Below are positions 39,671 through 52,167 of a DNA stretch of 64,000 bases, in pieces. Source of the DNA: Neelides folsomi (lineage: Eukaryota; Arthropoda; Collembola; Neelipleona; Neelidae); the NCBI GenBank assembly GCA_034687125.1, contig JAQGBZ010000048.1:124001-188000 (forward strand), given 5' to 3'. A model generated the notes under the pieces. That model was not told the DNA's origin and did no database searches. It was given only the letters and a program-made list of their open reading frames with translations. The translations under genes and the position numbers were made by a program. Each line of letters begins with the position of its first letter. Within the stretch, counting starts at the first letter, position 1.

Positions 39671-42600
39671 ATGGTAATCCTTTATCCATTATTCATTAAT
39701 TTTCTTAATTACAATTTAACTAATTGTCAATTTAAAAAAAATTTCAGTTAATTTATAAATGTTAATATATGTAAAATAAAGGGAAACAAGTCATCAAGGA
39801 AAGATGATGAAGTTATTCATAGGAGAATCTACGTTGGAGACGTTCCTGAGATTATTACATCAGAGACGAACTTTACCGAAGGTGAAGTTCAAAAGGAAAC
39901 ACCAAAAAAGTGGTGCGGAAAGTCAAAAGTGACAACTGGAGGGAAAGCAGACAAAAAACGACAAAAATTTTCCAATAATCTCATTATTTCATCTAAGGTT
40001 GCAAAATTTTCCACACTATCTATTTTATAGAATTTAATGCATTTAAATAACCCAATTTATTATTTTTAAATGCAATGCTGATTAATAATGCAAGTTGATT
40101 TAAAATTGGTATCATTTTATTTGTTTAATTTGGAATGAATATTTGTTTAATTTTGTATGAATTTGTGTACATATCTAATCTAGTATACTGCATGGAACTT
40201 CATCCCTAAAAATTTATACCAACAATTTCGCCGTGTTGTTAACGCCTATTTCCTCTGTATGGCGGTTGTACAATCAGTGGTTGATAGTCCGGTCAGTCCC
40301 GTGACGGCTGCTGCTCCTCTCGTCTTCGTTATCGTCGTCACTGCACTCAAACAAGGTTATGAAGACTGGCTCAGACACAAGGCTGATGAAAATGTGAATA
40401 ATAGGCCAGTACACATTGTCGAAAATGGACAATTAATTGTAATTAAAATTAACTATTTAAAAATTAATGAATAATGATTTTATTATTATTAAATTAAAAT
40501 TAAAATTAATTTATTATTGTTAATTAAAAATCATTTATCTTGTAGACAATAAAATCTAAAGACTTAAAAGTAGGAGACATTATTAAACTATTGGGGGACG
40601 AACAAGTGCCAGCGGATATTGTCGTTTTGGGATCTTCGGATGAGTTCTTAAGATGCCAAGTTACAACAGCCAATTTAGACGGAGAAACAAATTTAAAAGT
40701 ATTCCTTTTAACTTTAATTTATTATTAAATTAGACATTAATTGTAATTACAGATTATAATTATTGTAATATTGCAGATTCGTTATTGTCCTGCTGGTTTA
40801 CCACATATCAAAGATGAGATTCAATTTCCTAATCTTCATTTCATTTTGGAATGCGAGCAACCAAATGCAGATTTATACCAATTCAATGGAGTCATGTTAA
40901 TTCCACCTGACAAGTTAATGAGAAGTCGCGGAAGTTTAATTGACACTGCTTTGACATCTGAAGAAACTTCCACCATGGTCACACCAAATGTTGGATCCAT
41001 AATGGCAAGTTATTCTCCAAATAACATAATTAGCTTGAGTATTAAGCTTTAAACAAAAAGCTAACATTAACAACTGTTTATTGTACATTATGTTTAAATT
41101 AATTGTTTTGTAGGACCATGGGTTGGGAGCTTCCGATCCTCATCTGAGTCCAACTGGATCTCCAACTAATCAATTTTTCACCATCGTTCTCACAATTGAC
41201 AATATGCTTTTAAGAGGTTCAAGAGTGAAAAATACAGATTTTGTTTTTGGTCTTGTTGTTTACACAGGAGATGATACCAGATTGGCTCAAAACTCTAAAA
41301 AGACTTCAAACAAATTTTCTACTGTTGAAAAGTAATGAGCTTAATTGTTAAATTTAAAATTAAAACTTAATTAAAGTTAATATCGTTTTATTCTCACTAT
41401 ATTTGTTTTCTAATTTTGTGGTTTTAATTACAGGAGCGTGAATGCATTCCTTATGTTTTTTATTGTCCTTCTCTTTTGTACTGTTTGTATCTCAACCGGA
41501 GTTCACTACTTTTATAAAGACATGGAACATATGGGTAAGTTTTATAAGAAATTACTTAAATGTGTTAATTAACATAACAATAAGCTAAAAGTTCAAAAAA
41601 TTAAAGATAATTGTAATTGTTTTTGTAGAGGAGGCTTGGTATGTTGAACTTCAACCACGAGATCAAAGTGCTGCTATAACGTTCATTAATGTCTTCACTG
41701 CTTTCTTAATTCTCTTCAACTATATCATTCCTATATCTTTATACGTTACAATGGGTAAGTAATAAATTTTAGAATCACAATAAATAAGATTTTTAAATTA
41801 ATTAATTTATTTATTTTAATATATTTTAAACGAGATTAATTGTGTTGACTGTTGACAGAAATGCAAAAGTTTATTGGAAGCATGTTTTTTGTGTGGGACA
41901 AAGAAATGATTTGTCCTTACACCAATCAGCCACCTTTGTGCAATACGTCTGATCTAAACGAAGAGCTTGGACAAATTGAATATTTATTTACTGACAAAAC
42001 AGTAAGAAAACTTAATTAACTATAATTAAAATTTTTACTATCAATTAATTATAATTAAATATTTTACTATTTCACTATCGCGAAACTGATTTAATTTATT
42101 ATAATTTTAGGGGACGCTTACTGAAAATATAATGCAATTTCGATACGCTTCAATTCATGGTAAAAGATATGATTTTGTGGAAGAAGAACTTCATTTACTC
42201 AGAGAAGGAGAATCTCAGAGTGAAATGATTAATTTGCAAGACAACAAAGAGGTTGTTCGGTTCCTCGTGGTCTTGGCCCTATGTCATTCAGTTCAACTTG
42301 TTCCAATGCGTCGTCCAAGTGTTGATTCCTCCAACCCAACATTCCTCGAATCGTTTGCTCATTCTGGAAAAAATAAGAAAATCAGTGCGAAAATGAAAGC
42401 GGCTTCCTCACTCTTCAATTTGGAGCACGGTGGGGGAATTCTCATTGGACCGGGTGGAAAATGGGAATATCAAGCGTCTAGTCCGGATGAAAAAGCTCTA
42501 CTTGAAGCCTGTTATAGGTAAATTAATTACAATTAATTTAATATTGAAAAATCTCACATTCATTATAAATTTTTAGATTTAATTATACGATTCTTTGTAC

Positions 42601-45600
42601 AGGATGGGAGTGATTTATAATGGAGAAAAGGAAGATGTTTTGACAGTTGAAATGTTTGGAGAAACTCATATCTTTAAAAGACATCTAGTACTTGAGTTTG
42701 ATGCAGGCATGTTTATTATAAAAATGACATTTTAATTTAATTAATTAATAGTAATTATTCAATAATTATTCAATAATTATGTAATTTATAATTTGACTAA
42801 TACATATTTATGTAATTGTATATTGTCCCAAATTTTTAGTTAGTATTAGTAGAGTTGAAAATAATTTGTGCGTGTTTTGTTAGACAGGAAATGCATGTCG
42901 GTGATTGTAGAAGACAGCAAAGGGCAAATTTATCTTTTGACAAAAGGAGCCGAAACTGCTGTGATTCCTCGTTGCGACATCGGACCAACACAAAAGACAA
43001 TGAAAAACGTTGTTGACTTTGCTTTGGTAAACTCAACTAAAGTTTAACTAAAGAATTAAATTAGCATTTAAGCCTGTTATGCTTAAAGGCTTATAATGAC
43101 TATATCTTAATTAAGTCTATAATCTTAATCAATGAAATTGTGATTTAATTTATAATAAATGAACGAATTTCCAGATGGGCATGAGAACCCTTGTAGTTGC
43201 GGAAAAGCAAATTGGTAAAGAAGAACTGAATCGAATAGTGAATCAATTGAAAGCTGCACGGAGACTTCTTAAAGGGAGAGAAGAGAAAATGAGAGAATTG
43301 TACAGAGAAATTGAAAGTCATCTCACTGTTTTGGGAGCAACGGGAGTTGAAGATCAACTACAAGGTTAAAATGCAATTATATATTAAATAATAATATATA
43401 CAATACAATATAAAAATATTCAATATACGATAACAATTAAGTTGTGATGTCCATTTAACTATCCTTCTAAATTCATTTAAGGTATATTTTAAAGATTTAA
43501 TATTTTAATATAGACGGCGTTCTTGACACGCTTCAATCACTTGGAGCTGCGGGTGAGTTTTAATAAATTTAAATAGTTAAATGGTTAAATAACAAATAAT
43601 ATTAATTGTGGTTTAATAAATAATGATTATTTAACAAGGAATTCGAGTTTGGATGTTGACGGGGGACAAATTAGAGGTGAGAGAAAAATCTTTTTATTTC
43701 TTATTAAATTAATTATTTCTTTAATTAATTATTTTATAATTTTTTTGTTTTAATGAGTTGTGTAATTAAAATGATTTTTGATTTTAGACAGGAGTGAATG
43801 TTGCTGTTGCTTGCGGTCTCATAACTCCAGCTTCAAAACAACTCATCGTTACCAATCATACAGAAATGGAGTCAATTATTCGGAGATTAGAAGAAATCAA
43901 ATCCGAGTCAATTCCTGACGACAACACAACTTTTGTCATTGATGGGGAAAGTTTGGCCACCGCGTTCAAATATGCTCCTGATCTCTTAAGAGAAGTCGCT
44001 ATGTCGGCTTTTAGAGTTGTTTGTTGTCGAATGGCTCCTCTTCAAAAAGCTCAGGTATAAAAACATTTGGCAAATTGTATTATTTGCAAATTCCATAATT
44101 CGCCACTTTTTTAATTTCTTTATTAAAAATAATAAATTACGATTTAATATAAAGAGTATATAAAAGTTAATGTTTATGTTTACAGGTTGTCCATATGGTG
44201 AAAACTAGTCGTAAAAAGCCAATAACAGCCGCAGTTGGTGATGGAGCAAATGATGTCGCTATGATCCAAGAAGCTCATATTGGAATTGGTAAATTGGAAA
44301 TTCTGAGATTAAATGATTAATTAAATAAAATTACTTGTAAATTATTAAATGAAATTAGTTATAAATGATTCTATGAATCTTTCAAAATTTAAAATGTCTA
44401 TAGGAATATTTGGTAAAGAAGGGCGTCAAGCGGCGAGATGTTCAGATTTTGCTCTTGCAAGATTTTCTTTCTTAAAGAAAGCAATTTTAGTTCATGGATT
44501 TTATTATTACATTCGTCTCAGCACTCTTGCAATTTACTTTTTTTACAAAAATGTTGTTTTCATTCTTCCTCAACTTCTCTTTTGTTTTGACACTGCCTTT
44601 TCCACACAGGTCAGTTTTACAATCTCTCACTCCATATATATTTTATATTAAAAGTATTTAAATACCTTACACATTCAATTATACTTATTAGAAATTTCAT
44701 TTGGCACACATTTAACTCCCAGCTCTAACATCATTGTTTATTAATTTTTTCAGAGTTTATACGAAGGTGTTTTCCTAATGATGTTCAACATTTTGTTCAC
44801 TTCTTTCCCTATTTTAATATTTGGCCTATTGGAGCAGCCCCACTCAGCCAAGACTTTAATGGAACGACCTTATTTATACAAAACGCTGGCTAAAAATGCT
44901 CTGATGAATTGGAAACATTTCTTCATGTGGATTTTCTTTGCTCTGTTTCATGGATGTTCCTGTTACTACATTCCGAGATTTTCTTGGACATTATTCCGTC
45001 CAATTAATGATATTAGCTCATATGGAACAACCATTTTCTGTGGGGTTATTGCTGTCTGCAATATGAAAGTATATTTGAATAATCATTATTATCATCATTT
45101 ACGTTAACTATTAAATTAACTATTGAAATAATTGAACTCAGCTGTTTAATTAAAATATTAACTTTTTCAACAGCTTGCTATTGAAACGAAATTTGTGAAC
45201 ATTTTATATGTAATAGCCCAATCACTTTCTTATATTACATTGTTTATTTGTGGGACTGTTTATTCAGAAGTGAATTTGTAAGTTATTAAATATTTAACTA
45301 ACATTAAATCAATTTTATTATTTTTACATTAACCAATATTTTTAATTTAGCATTATTATTAATTTAATCAAACAAAATAATTATTAATTTGGTTTGTTAT
45401 AGACGGGATATCTATTATAAACTTGACGCTGGAAATTTTTTCAAAGTGTATTTGAACTTGCATACACGATACGAATTTTGGTTTACTCTCGTGGCAATTG
45501 TCTTTGTTGCTCTTCTTCCTGACTATATTGCAAAAACTGTGCATGAAAATTGGCCAACTATTCTCAGATGGGCCAAGAAAACATCAGCAAGAGTAAATAA

Positions 45601-45846
45601 TAATTATTTAAACATGTTTATAGTTTAATTAATTTATCATTTAATTCTATAAATTAAGTATTTTAAAATATCTCAATCATTCTTACAATTAGTTTTTACG
45701 CTTTATTTGTTATGCTTTATATCATTTGCTTGTTTAAAATTGACCAAATTGTTCATCAGCCTCCTGAATATGATCTGGAACCAAAAGGAGATTCATATGA
45801 AACACCCAATGGCGAAATTCCTCAGATAAACTCAATTCCTGCTTAG
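39671..45846 (+). CDS. ATP11: Phospholipid-transporting P4-ATPase, class VI (ATP11 type)
   Basis: Flippase moving aminophospholipids to the cytosolic leaflet; family partners are CDC50/TMEM30. Exons: 39,671-39,673(?); 39,782-39,997; 40,184-40,438; 40,546-40,698; 40,777-41,004; 41,114-41,331; 41,434-41,534; 41,629-41,754; 41,859-42,001; 42,111-42,517; 42,603-42,706; 42,884-43,026; 43,175-43,364; 43,514-43,552; 43,639-43,676; 43,788-44,054; 44,186-44,288; 44,404-44,609; 44,754-45,068; 45,174-45,277; 45,403-45,592; 45,760-45,846. All phases agree (1,211 aa). Actuator loop DGET at 203-206; phosphorylation site D479-KTGT, split by an intron; nucleotide-domain SPDEKAL and KGAE; hinge [14 protein letters not shown] near 895-908; ten hydrophobic spans expected. 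ATP11 affinity rests on [18 protein letters not shown], the [10 protein letters not shown] segment and [14 protein letters not shown]. The start codon is the weakest point. Introns 5 and 11 appear to use GC donors. Confidence 0.95.
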
Positions 45847-46101
45847 ACTCGTGCATGTTGTAAGCTTTGCTTAACCACCCAAACCTCAAATTATCTCTCC
45901 TAATTCCAAAAGCTTTTAATACGACAATAATGATTAATAATGATGTTTCAATGCTTTATGCTTTCAATGCTTAATTTAAAATGTTATGGATTAAAATTAT
46001 CATTTTATAGATAATTGATAATTAAATGACACAACTTCTCAAAATAACTTTATTGTTACTTATTTTATTTTATGGTGATTTTTAATATTTACTATTTTTA
46101 G

Positions 46102-46233
46102 AAACATCTTTGGAGAATTAAAAAGAAAACCTTGGCGTTTCCGCAATTTCTTCTCTACACCAAAAGAACGGGGAAATTGACGATTTCGACAACAACTCTC
46201 AGCTCTTATTTCTCCAACAAACAAGACATCTAA
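46102..46233 (+). CDS. Candidate alternative last exon of the ATP11-type flippase
   Basis: A strong acceptor (ACTATTTTTAG) at 46,091-46,101 opens a frame of 43 codons ending in TAA at 46,231-46,233. It is in the phase (0) left by exon 21 (ending 45,592), so it could replace the last exon at 45,760-45,846. It would swap an acidic Pro/Glu-rich tail for a basic one (KHLWRIKKK... ending NKQDI). The stretch is less AT-rich than its surroundings and is followed by a consensus AATAAA at 46,304-46,309, while the nearer last exon has only an ATTAAA-type signal around 46,012. Mammalian ATP11A and ATP11C are known to use alternative C-termini that set their location. No transcript evidence is available. 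Confidence 0.45.
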   Translation, partial: KHLWRIKKKTLAFPQFLLYTKRTGKLTISTTTLSSYFSNKQDI

Positions 46234-46303
46234 AAATGATCTTGTCCTGTGAAATTATTTTTAAACCGACCATGTCATTTGTATAAACCAAAGTTAATTT
46301 ATA

Positions 46304-46309
46304 AATAAA
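46304..46309 (+). terminator. Poly(A) signal of the ATP11-type gene
   Basis: AATAAA 71 nt after the stop of the candidate distal last exon. Confidence 0.55.
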
Positions 46310-49258
46310 AGTCGCTAACTCAATTTATAAAATGCATCTTACATTACTAACATGTTAAAATTGTTAATGTTAATTTAACCAAGTATTATATTTCTTGTTA
46401 ATTATGAGAATTACATAGTTCAATCGGAGTTCATTGATTTCTTAACCTTCGCATTTATCCATGACAGGTTTCTTCACCTTTATCAAGGATTTTCTGATAA
46501 GGTTTCAATTATTTGTCTTTTGAGAATAATTTCTTATCGCGGCATAGAAAATTTTAAATCTTAATTATTTCAAGCTCAAATCCTCCGCATAATAAGACTT
46601 CACAAATCCCATTTAGAGATAAATCATGGTCATTGGACTAATATCAATAATTAATACCTTTATGTAAATATGCATAAATATTAGATTTCACATAAATATA
46701 TGTACTTAACATTCTTTTATATAAGCTGCCTGCATTTAAGGAATTTATCAAAAATAATTAAACCAATTAGACGAACCTCTATATAGCCCAATGACTAATT
46801 GACTAAACATCACTGCACTAGGCCAATATACGCAATTGACGTTAGGGATGATGGACGATGATACATAGTTGAATGTCATTCTTATGACTTATGAGGAACA
46901 AGGATAAAGATATAAAAACATGATAATAAAGCTTATATTAAAATACTGATAATTAAATATTTAAGAACATACAAGTTTCCAATATGTTGCATACATGTTA
47001 TTAATAATCTAAATACATTATAAATTTTAAAAGGAAAAGATGTATGAGCTCGGTTGTAAAGATTTCTTATCTTTTAGATATATGAACTATATGGATAATT
47101 ACATATAAATTATACACTTGTATAAATGACATATATAACCAGTGTGTCTATTAACAAAGTTGTTTGAGTTCTCAGCATTTCAATTAACAATTAGCTTTTG
47201 AATTACGTTGCTCTAAAGCTATACGTACTTCATTAGCATTTAAGGAAATCAACTTCAAGAAATTGTAATAACCAAACTTCTCAATTATTCTTCCTTGTTG
47301 AAAGAAGATTGCAAAGTTAATGTCCATTAACATTTTAAAAACAAAAACATGTACATAAAGTTAGAAATTTCATGCTTAACTTATGGTCAATTCTAATTAA
47401 TATTTCTCTATGGTCAAGGCAATTACATAGAAATTATCTGTATCATATAATACAGATAGTATATTATAAATTATAATACTCAAGAGTAAGCAGTTATTGA
47501 ATGTTCCATTTTGTCCTTACCATATGAGTCAATCAAATATAAATATTGGTCTTAAAGGAAACGGATGTTGTCAAAATTAATGCAAGACCATTCTTCGAAT
47601 CTCTTTCCATTCTACTTTCTGATTATCCAAATTTCCCAATGTACTTATTAAGATAGAAAAAACACATGATATTCATTGAGTAATTTTATCCAACTTTGTA
47701 TTATTTATGAACCCATAAATATACAGATAATAGGGTATATGAAAAATATTATATAAAAGTTTATGAAACAGAAACTTTCAAGAATTGGTTTAACATAAAA
47801 ACATTGTTTATATTGTTTATGAATAATCTGTAAACTGTAAACAAATACTGTAGAATCAATCATCCCTTGTTTAATATGCATTACATATGCATCAATCACA
47901 TTTTTATATAAATTACATCAATGACATTATAATAATACTTAGGTATTTATTTAGGTTAGTCTCATTTTGCTTTTATAATAAAATAAACCTACATAATAAT
48001 ATATATGATAGTAGTTCATTTTGCCAATATTGCAAAATCAATATAAATTCTAAAAAACCATAGTAAATGAGCTAAATGATAATAAATCTTCATTACGCAT
48101 TTAGTTGATTGGGGTTATCTATTCCTATTTGCCTATAACGATGGTTGGCGACGAGTTGTAAAAAAATAAAAGGTTCTGCAGAAAGTGACAAATTGAACTG
48201 CAAATTCCAAATGACGACTTTTCCTTGGACCAAGAAACAGATATGAACAAATCGACTCATAAAAGATAAGATATTGATAATAAATAAATACATATAATAA
48301 ATAAATAGTCTCCTATTTATATAAATTAAATACATACACTAGCCATACGCAGCCATTTAGCCATATACTAAATATACCATGCATATATGCTAAAGTATAG
48401 CCAACAAGTTTGCAATTACAATGTCTCTTACTGTTATTTCCCATATGGATGAACATTTAAAGTGAATGGTGTTTGAGCTATGTTCATTTCTACATGAATT
48501 TAATGCAGAATGGAGATAGTGTTGGTTGGATTAGTCATCCCTGGTGAGTTCTCCATATTCATGAGTAGTATTATGAAAAAGGTTTAGGTATTTGAATTAA
48601 TTGTGTTTGTTGGTTCTTCAACTCCTCACGGCCCCCTTCCACCACCACCATTAGATTTAACACAGTTGGTGACTCAATTCGTCAATCCCCGATCCTCCCA
48701 AGGAAAAACTCCTCCAGTCGCCCAAAATTTAATTTGACATTTGTTAGTCAAACTTGCTCCCTCACTCTCCTTATCTATTCAATACCTTCGCCATACTTAC
48801 CAAAACTCTCTCATATTAAACTCACCATCAGTCCCATACTCATATATTAAATACACCTGTGATTCCATTACTACAGTGGTTTAGTGTAGTGAAGATAGGA
48901 AACCTTGCACAATAATAGGAATCATGATAATGAAGAAGGTGAAGTGAGAAAATCTCCTTTTCGCACACATTTAATCCCCACACACATTTCCATATCTCTT
49001 TCCAAAAGTGCGAAATTACCAAATAAAGTATTAAATTTGAGTTGAGAACTCTGGCGTGTCACGAGTGGATCTCTATCTCATTTTTGTAAGGTTCATGGCA
49101 TCACAACACGTAGTTAATTAACTCGTAGAAAGTGATAAGGGTAATAAAATATATATGGGAAGAAACGCATAATGTTAACCACAATATGAATTAATGAATT
49201 ATTGTACAAGTGTCCAAAAGTGCAAGTGTGTGAATTGTATTAACCGTGTCGTTTAAAA
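46310..49258. other. Non-coding region upstream of cytohesin
   Basis: About 2.9 kb of AT-rich DNA with no supported exon or repeat. A TATATATGG word around 49,150 lies about 110 nt before the cytohesin ATG and could belong to its promoter, but this is weak. Confidence 0.5.
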
Positions 49259-52103
49259 ATGTCCTTTTTCACGCTGAGGAGAGAAAAAAAACAAAAAGGA
49301 GTTCCGAATAAAGCTTCCTCCACTCCCAATTTGAATAAAATTACCAAAGATCTCTCTCCAGAAACATTAAGAGTTGAAGATGGGCGAAGACCTTCGCTTT
49401 CAACTGATTCGACTAAAAATTTCAAACCCTCGTCTTCTACAAGTAGCATAAGGAGTCTTATGGGATTCTTAACAATCGGGAGGAAAACAAAGTCAGCAAA
49501 TAAAATCACACAGTCGACCTCGTTTGTTAATGTAAGTTTTATTAAATTGAATTTATAACAAAATGTAATTTGGTAAATGAATTATTATTTTATATCAATA
49601 ATTAATTTAAATTATGAACTTTTGTTCTAAATGACTAATTGTGCAATTAAAGAGCAATTTTACAAATATTTTCAATATATGGATTTTTATAAATATTTGT
49701 AGATGAAATTGGGTGACCAATGGGGGAGTGAAGATCGATCATTATCGAATATTGAAGAACAACGACGTTTAGGTTTGAGCCTGAATGAAATTGAAACAGA
49801 CAGCGTCTCGTCAATTTCTAGCAGCGAAAATTCCTTGAGACTAGTCATCAAAAACAATCGAGCTTTTCTTTCAAAAGAACCAAGAAGTGGAAGTAGAAAT
49901 GCCGCAGATGAGGATTTTGACCAAAAGTCAGGGGATTCCCCCATGGATGAGCTCAGGTTTAGAGGAATCAAGAAATTCAATATTAATCCTAAAAATGGCA
50001 TTGATTTCATTGTGAAAAATAAATTCATTGAATACACACCACCCGATGTCGCACAGGTAAATTAATTATTCTTTTCTAATTTTAATTTCATCAAATAAGA
50101 TTATTAGGATTGAAAAATTTTTACACTTATTTTTAGTCACTGTTTGTGCAATTTATATTAAAGTAAATTATGCTTTAATTGAATCTGTCTTTACTAATAT
50201 TTAATTTTATTTTAAAGTTTCTCAAATACGGCGAGGGTTTGAGCAAAACCCAAATAGGGAATTACCTCGGGGAACATGAAGATTTCAATGAGAAAGTTTT
50301 AGAAGCCTTTGTGAAACTTCACGAGTTTAAAGAAATCAACCTCGTTCAGGCTCTAAGGCAATTCCTATTGAGTTTCCGATTACCAGGAGAGTCCCAGAAA
50401 ATCGACCGGATGATGGAAGCTTTCGCAAAGAGATATTGTGAACTCAATCCGAATCTCTTTACTAACACAGACACGTGTTACATCCTCTCTTTTGCCATTA
50501 TTATGCTGAATACCACACTTCACAATCCCTCTGTTAAGGTGAGAAATTTTCATAATTTTAACTTTTTATTATAGTTAAATTAAGTATTGTTCATATTTTT
50601 AATTGGATTTAATAATAGTTAAGTATTGTTCTTATTTTTAATTGAGTTTAATAATTTTATTTAATTAAACAGAATAAAACGACATTAGAACAATTCATGT
50701 CAATGAGCCGAGATATTGATGGTGGGAAATCCCTGAATGGTCAATTTCTCATTTCACTTTATAATTCAATTCAAGCCGAACCGTTCAAAATTCCTCCTGA
50801 AGAAGAAATAGACATGCTCACTTTTTTCAATCCAGACATTGAAGGTAATTAATCATTAATATTTAAGTAATTAAGTATTTCAAAATTGAAGACAATAGTA
50901 CTTGCTTTGTTTATTTTTACAAAAATCGTTGAAATTGTAACTAAAAATATTAAATATGATTTTAATTTATAAATAAATAATGAATTTAAATAATAAACGT
51001 CATTTTTGTTCCAAATAGGATGGTTGTATAAACAAGGTGATCGATACAAAAAATGGAAAAGACGATGGTTTATTTTGAACAACAATTGCATTTATTATTT
51101 CCGGTTCACTACTGACAAAGTTCCTCGTGGAATTATTCCATTAGAAAATATCGTCACTTATTCCCAGTCCTCAATAGGGAAATATTATCCTTTTTGTTTA
51201 AAGAAAGATCCAAGTGCGTCAAATGTAATGGAATATATCAAGTCTTGTAAAACACTCTCTGATGGATCAACAGTACCAGGTAATAAAAATTGCGAATATT
51301 AATTTACAAAATATTCAAATATAAATAATATTTCTTTTTTAATATAATACAAAGCTCTTAATAACATAATTTATTTATATAAAATAAAAATGTTATTTAC
51401 AGGTAAACATTCAGTAATTAACTTGGCCGCTGGTGATGAAGTTGAACGTGTGAGATGGATGAAAGCAATCGAACAAAACAATTCAATATCTCAATTCTAC
51501 ACGATCCTGAACGAGAAGAAGAGAAAGATTCAACAACAAACAGCGACCGGAATGCTTCCAAGGAGGAATTACGGCAAACCTTCCATTGTCAGCATTCCAG
51601 TGCGAAAGTCACAAATCGGTGTTCCACTTTCAAGACCCGAAGTCGAAATTCCTGCAAATGTCAATAAAAATTTGCTCTTTGTGAACAAAGACATCTGTCC
51701 ATATTCCAATCAAAATAATATAGGTAGGAAAATGTCCACAGAATCAGCAAACGACTCGCAGTCATTGAAATTTCTGCCAGTTAAGAAACATTTAAACAAG
51801 AAGGCTAAATCCTGCACGACTCTCAATGTCGACCAACCGTCAAATTCATTTTTCGCTCAACGACGAGAATCAGAAGTTTCAGAAGATGAAAAAAGTGATG
51901 ATTTGTGTAAATGGGAATTAAATGGGAAAACCCCGATTTGTCCGACAAACTCCAGGGATGAGGAAATGGCGGGAATGCCAAAGATCAATTTAATCGCGTA
52001 TGAATCTTCATTTTTAAGTCCTAATTCTTCTTCTAATCCTAGTCATAATAAATTGGACGAATGTTTGAATATGACCAAATTAGAAAGTCAATTGGATAAT
52101 TGA
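49259..52103 (+). CDS. CYTH: Cytohesin-type Arf guanine nucleotide exchange factor (Sec7-PH) with long extensions
   Basis: Exchange factor that loads GTP on Arf GTPases at PIP3-containing membranes. Six exons: 49,259-49,531; 49,703-50,056; 50,218-50,538; 50,673-50,844; 51,019-51,279; 51,403-52,103, giving 693 aa (typical cytohesins are about 400). The Sec7 domain spans about 175-365: [13 protein letters not shown] leads in, E228 in NYLGE is the catalytic glutamic finger, and the second conserved motif is [19 protein letters not shown]. The PH domain begins with GW at 374-375 and has the basic phosphoinositide pocket KKWKRRWF and the diagnostic [14 protein letters not shown]. The first 170 residues are Ser-rich and charged, without the coiled coil of vertebrate cytohesins. 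About 210 residues after the PH domain form a polar, low-complexity tail I do not recognise. The start ATG follows an AT-rich leader. Confidence 0.95.
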
Positions 52104-52161
52104 AAGCGGTGATTAAAATGAGTGCCATGTTTTAGATATACCTAGCCATATTTAAATAAGA

Positions 52162-52167
52162 AATAAA
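52162..52167 (+). terminator. Poly(A) signal of cytohesin
   Basis: AATAAA 59 nt after the stop codon. Confidence 0.65.
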
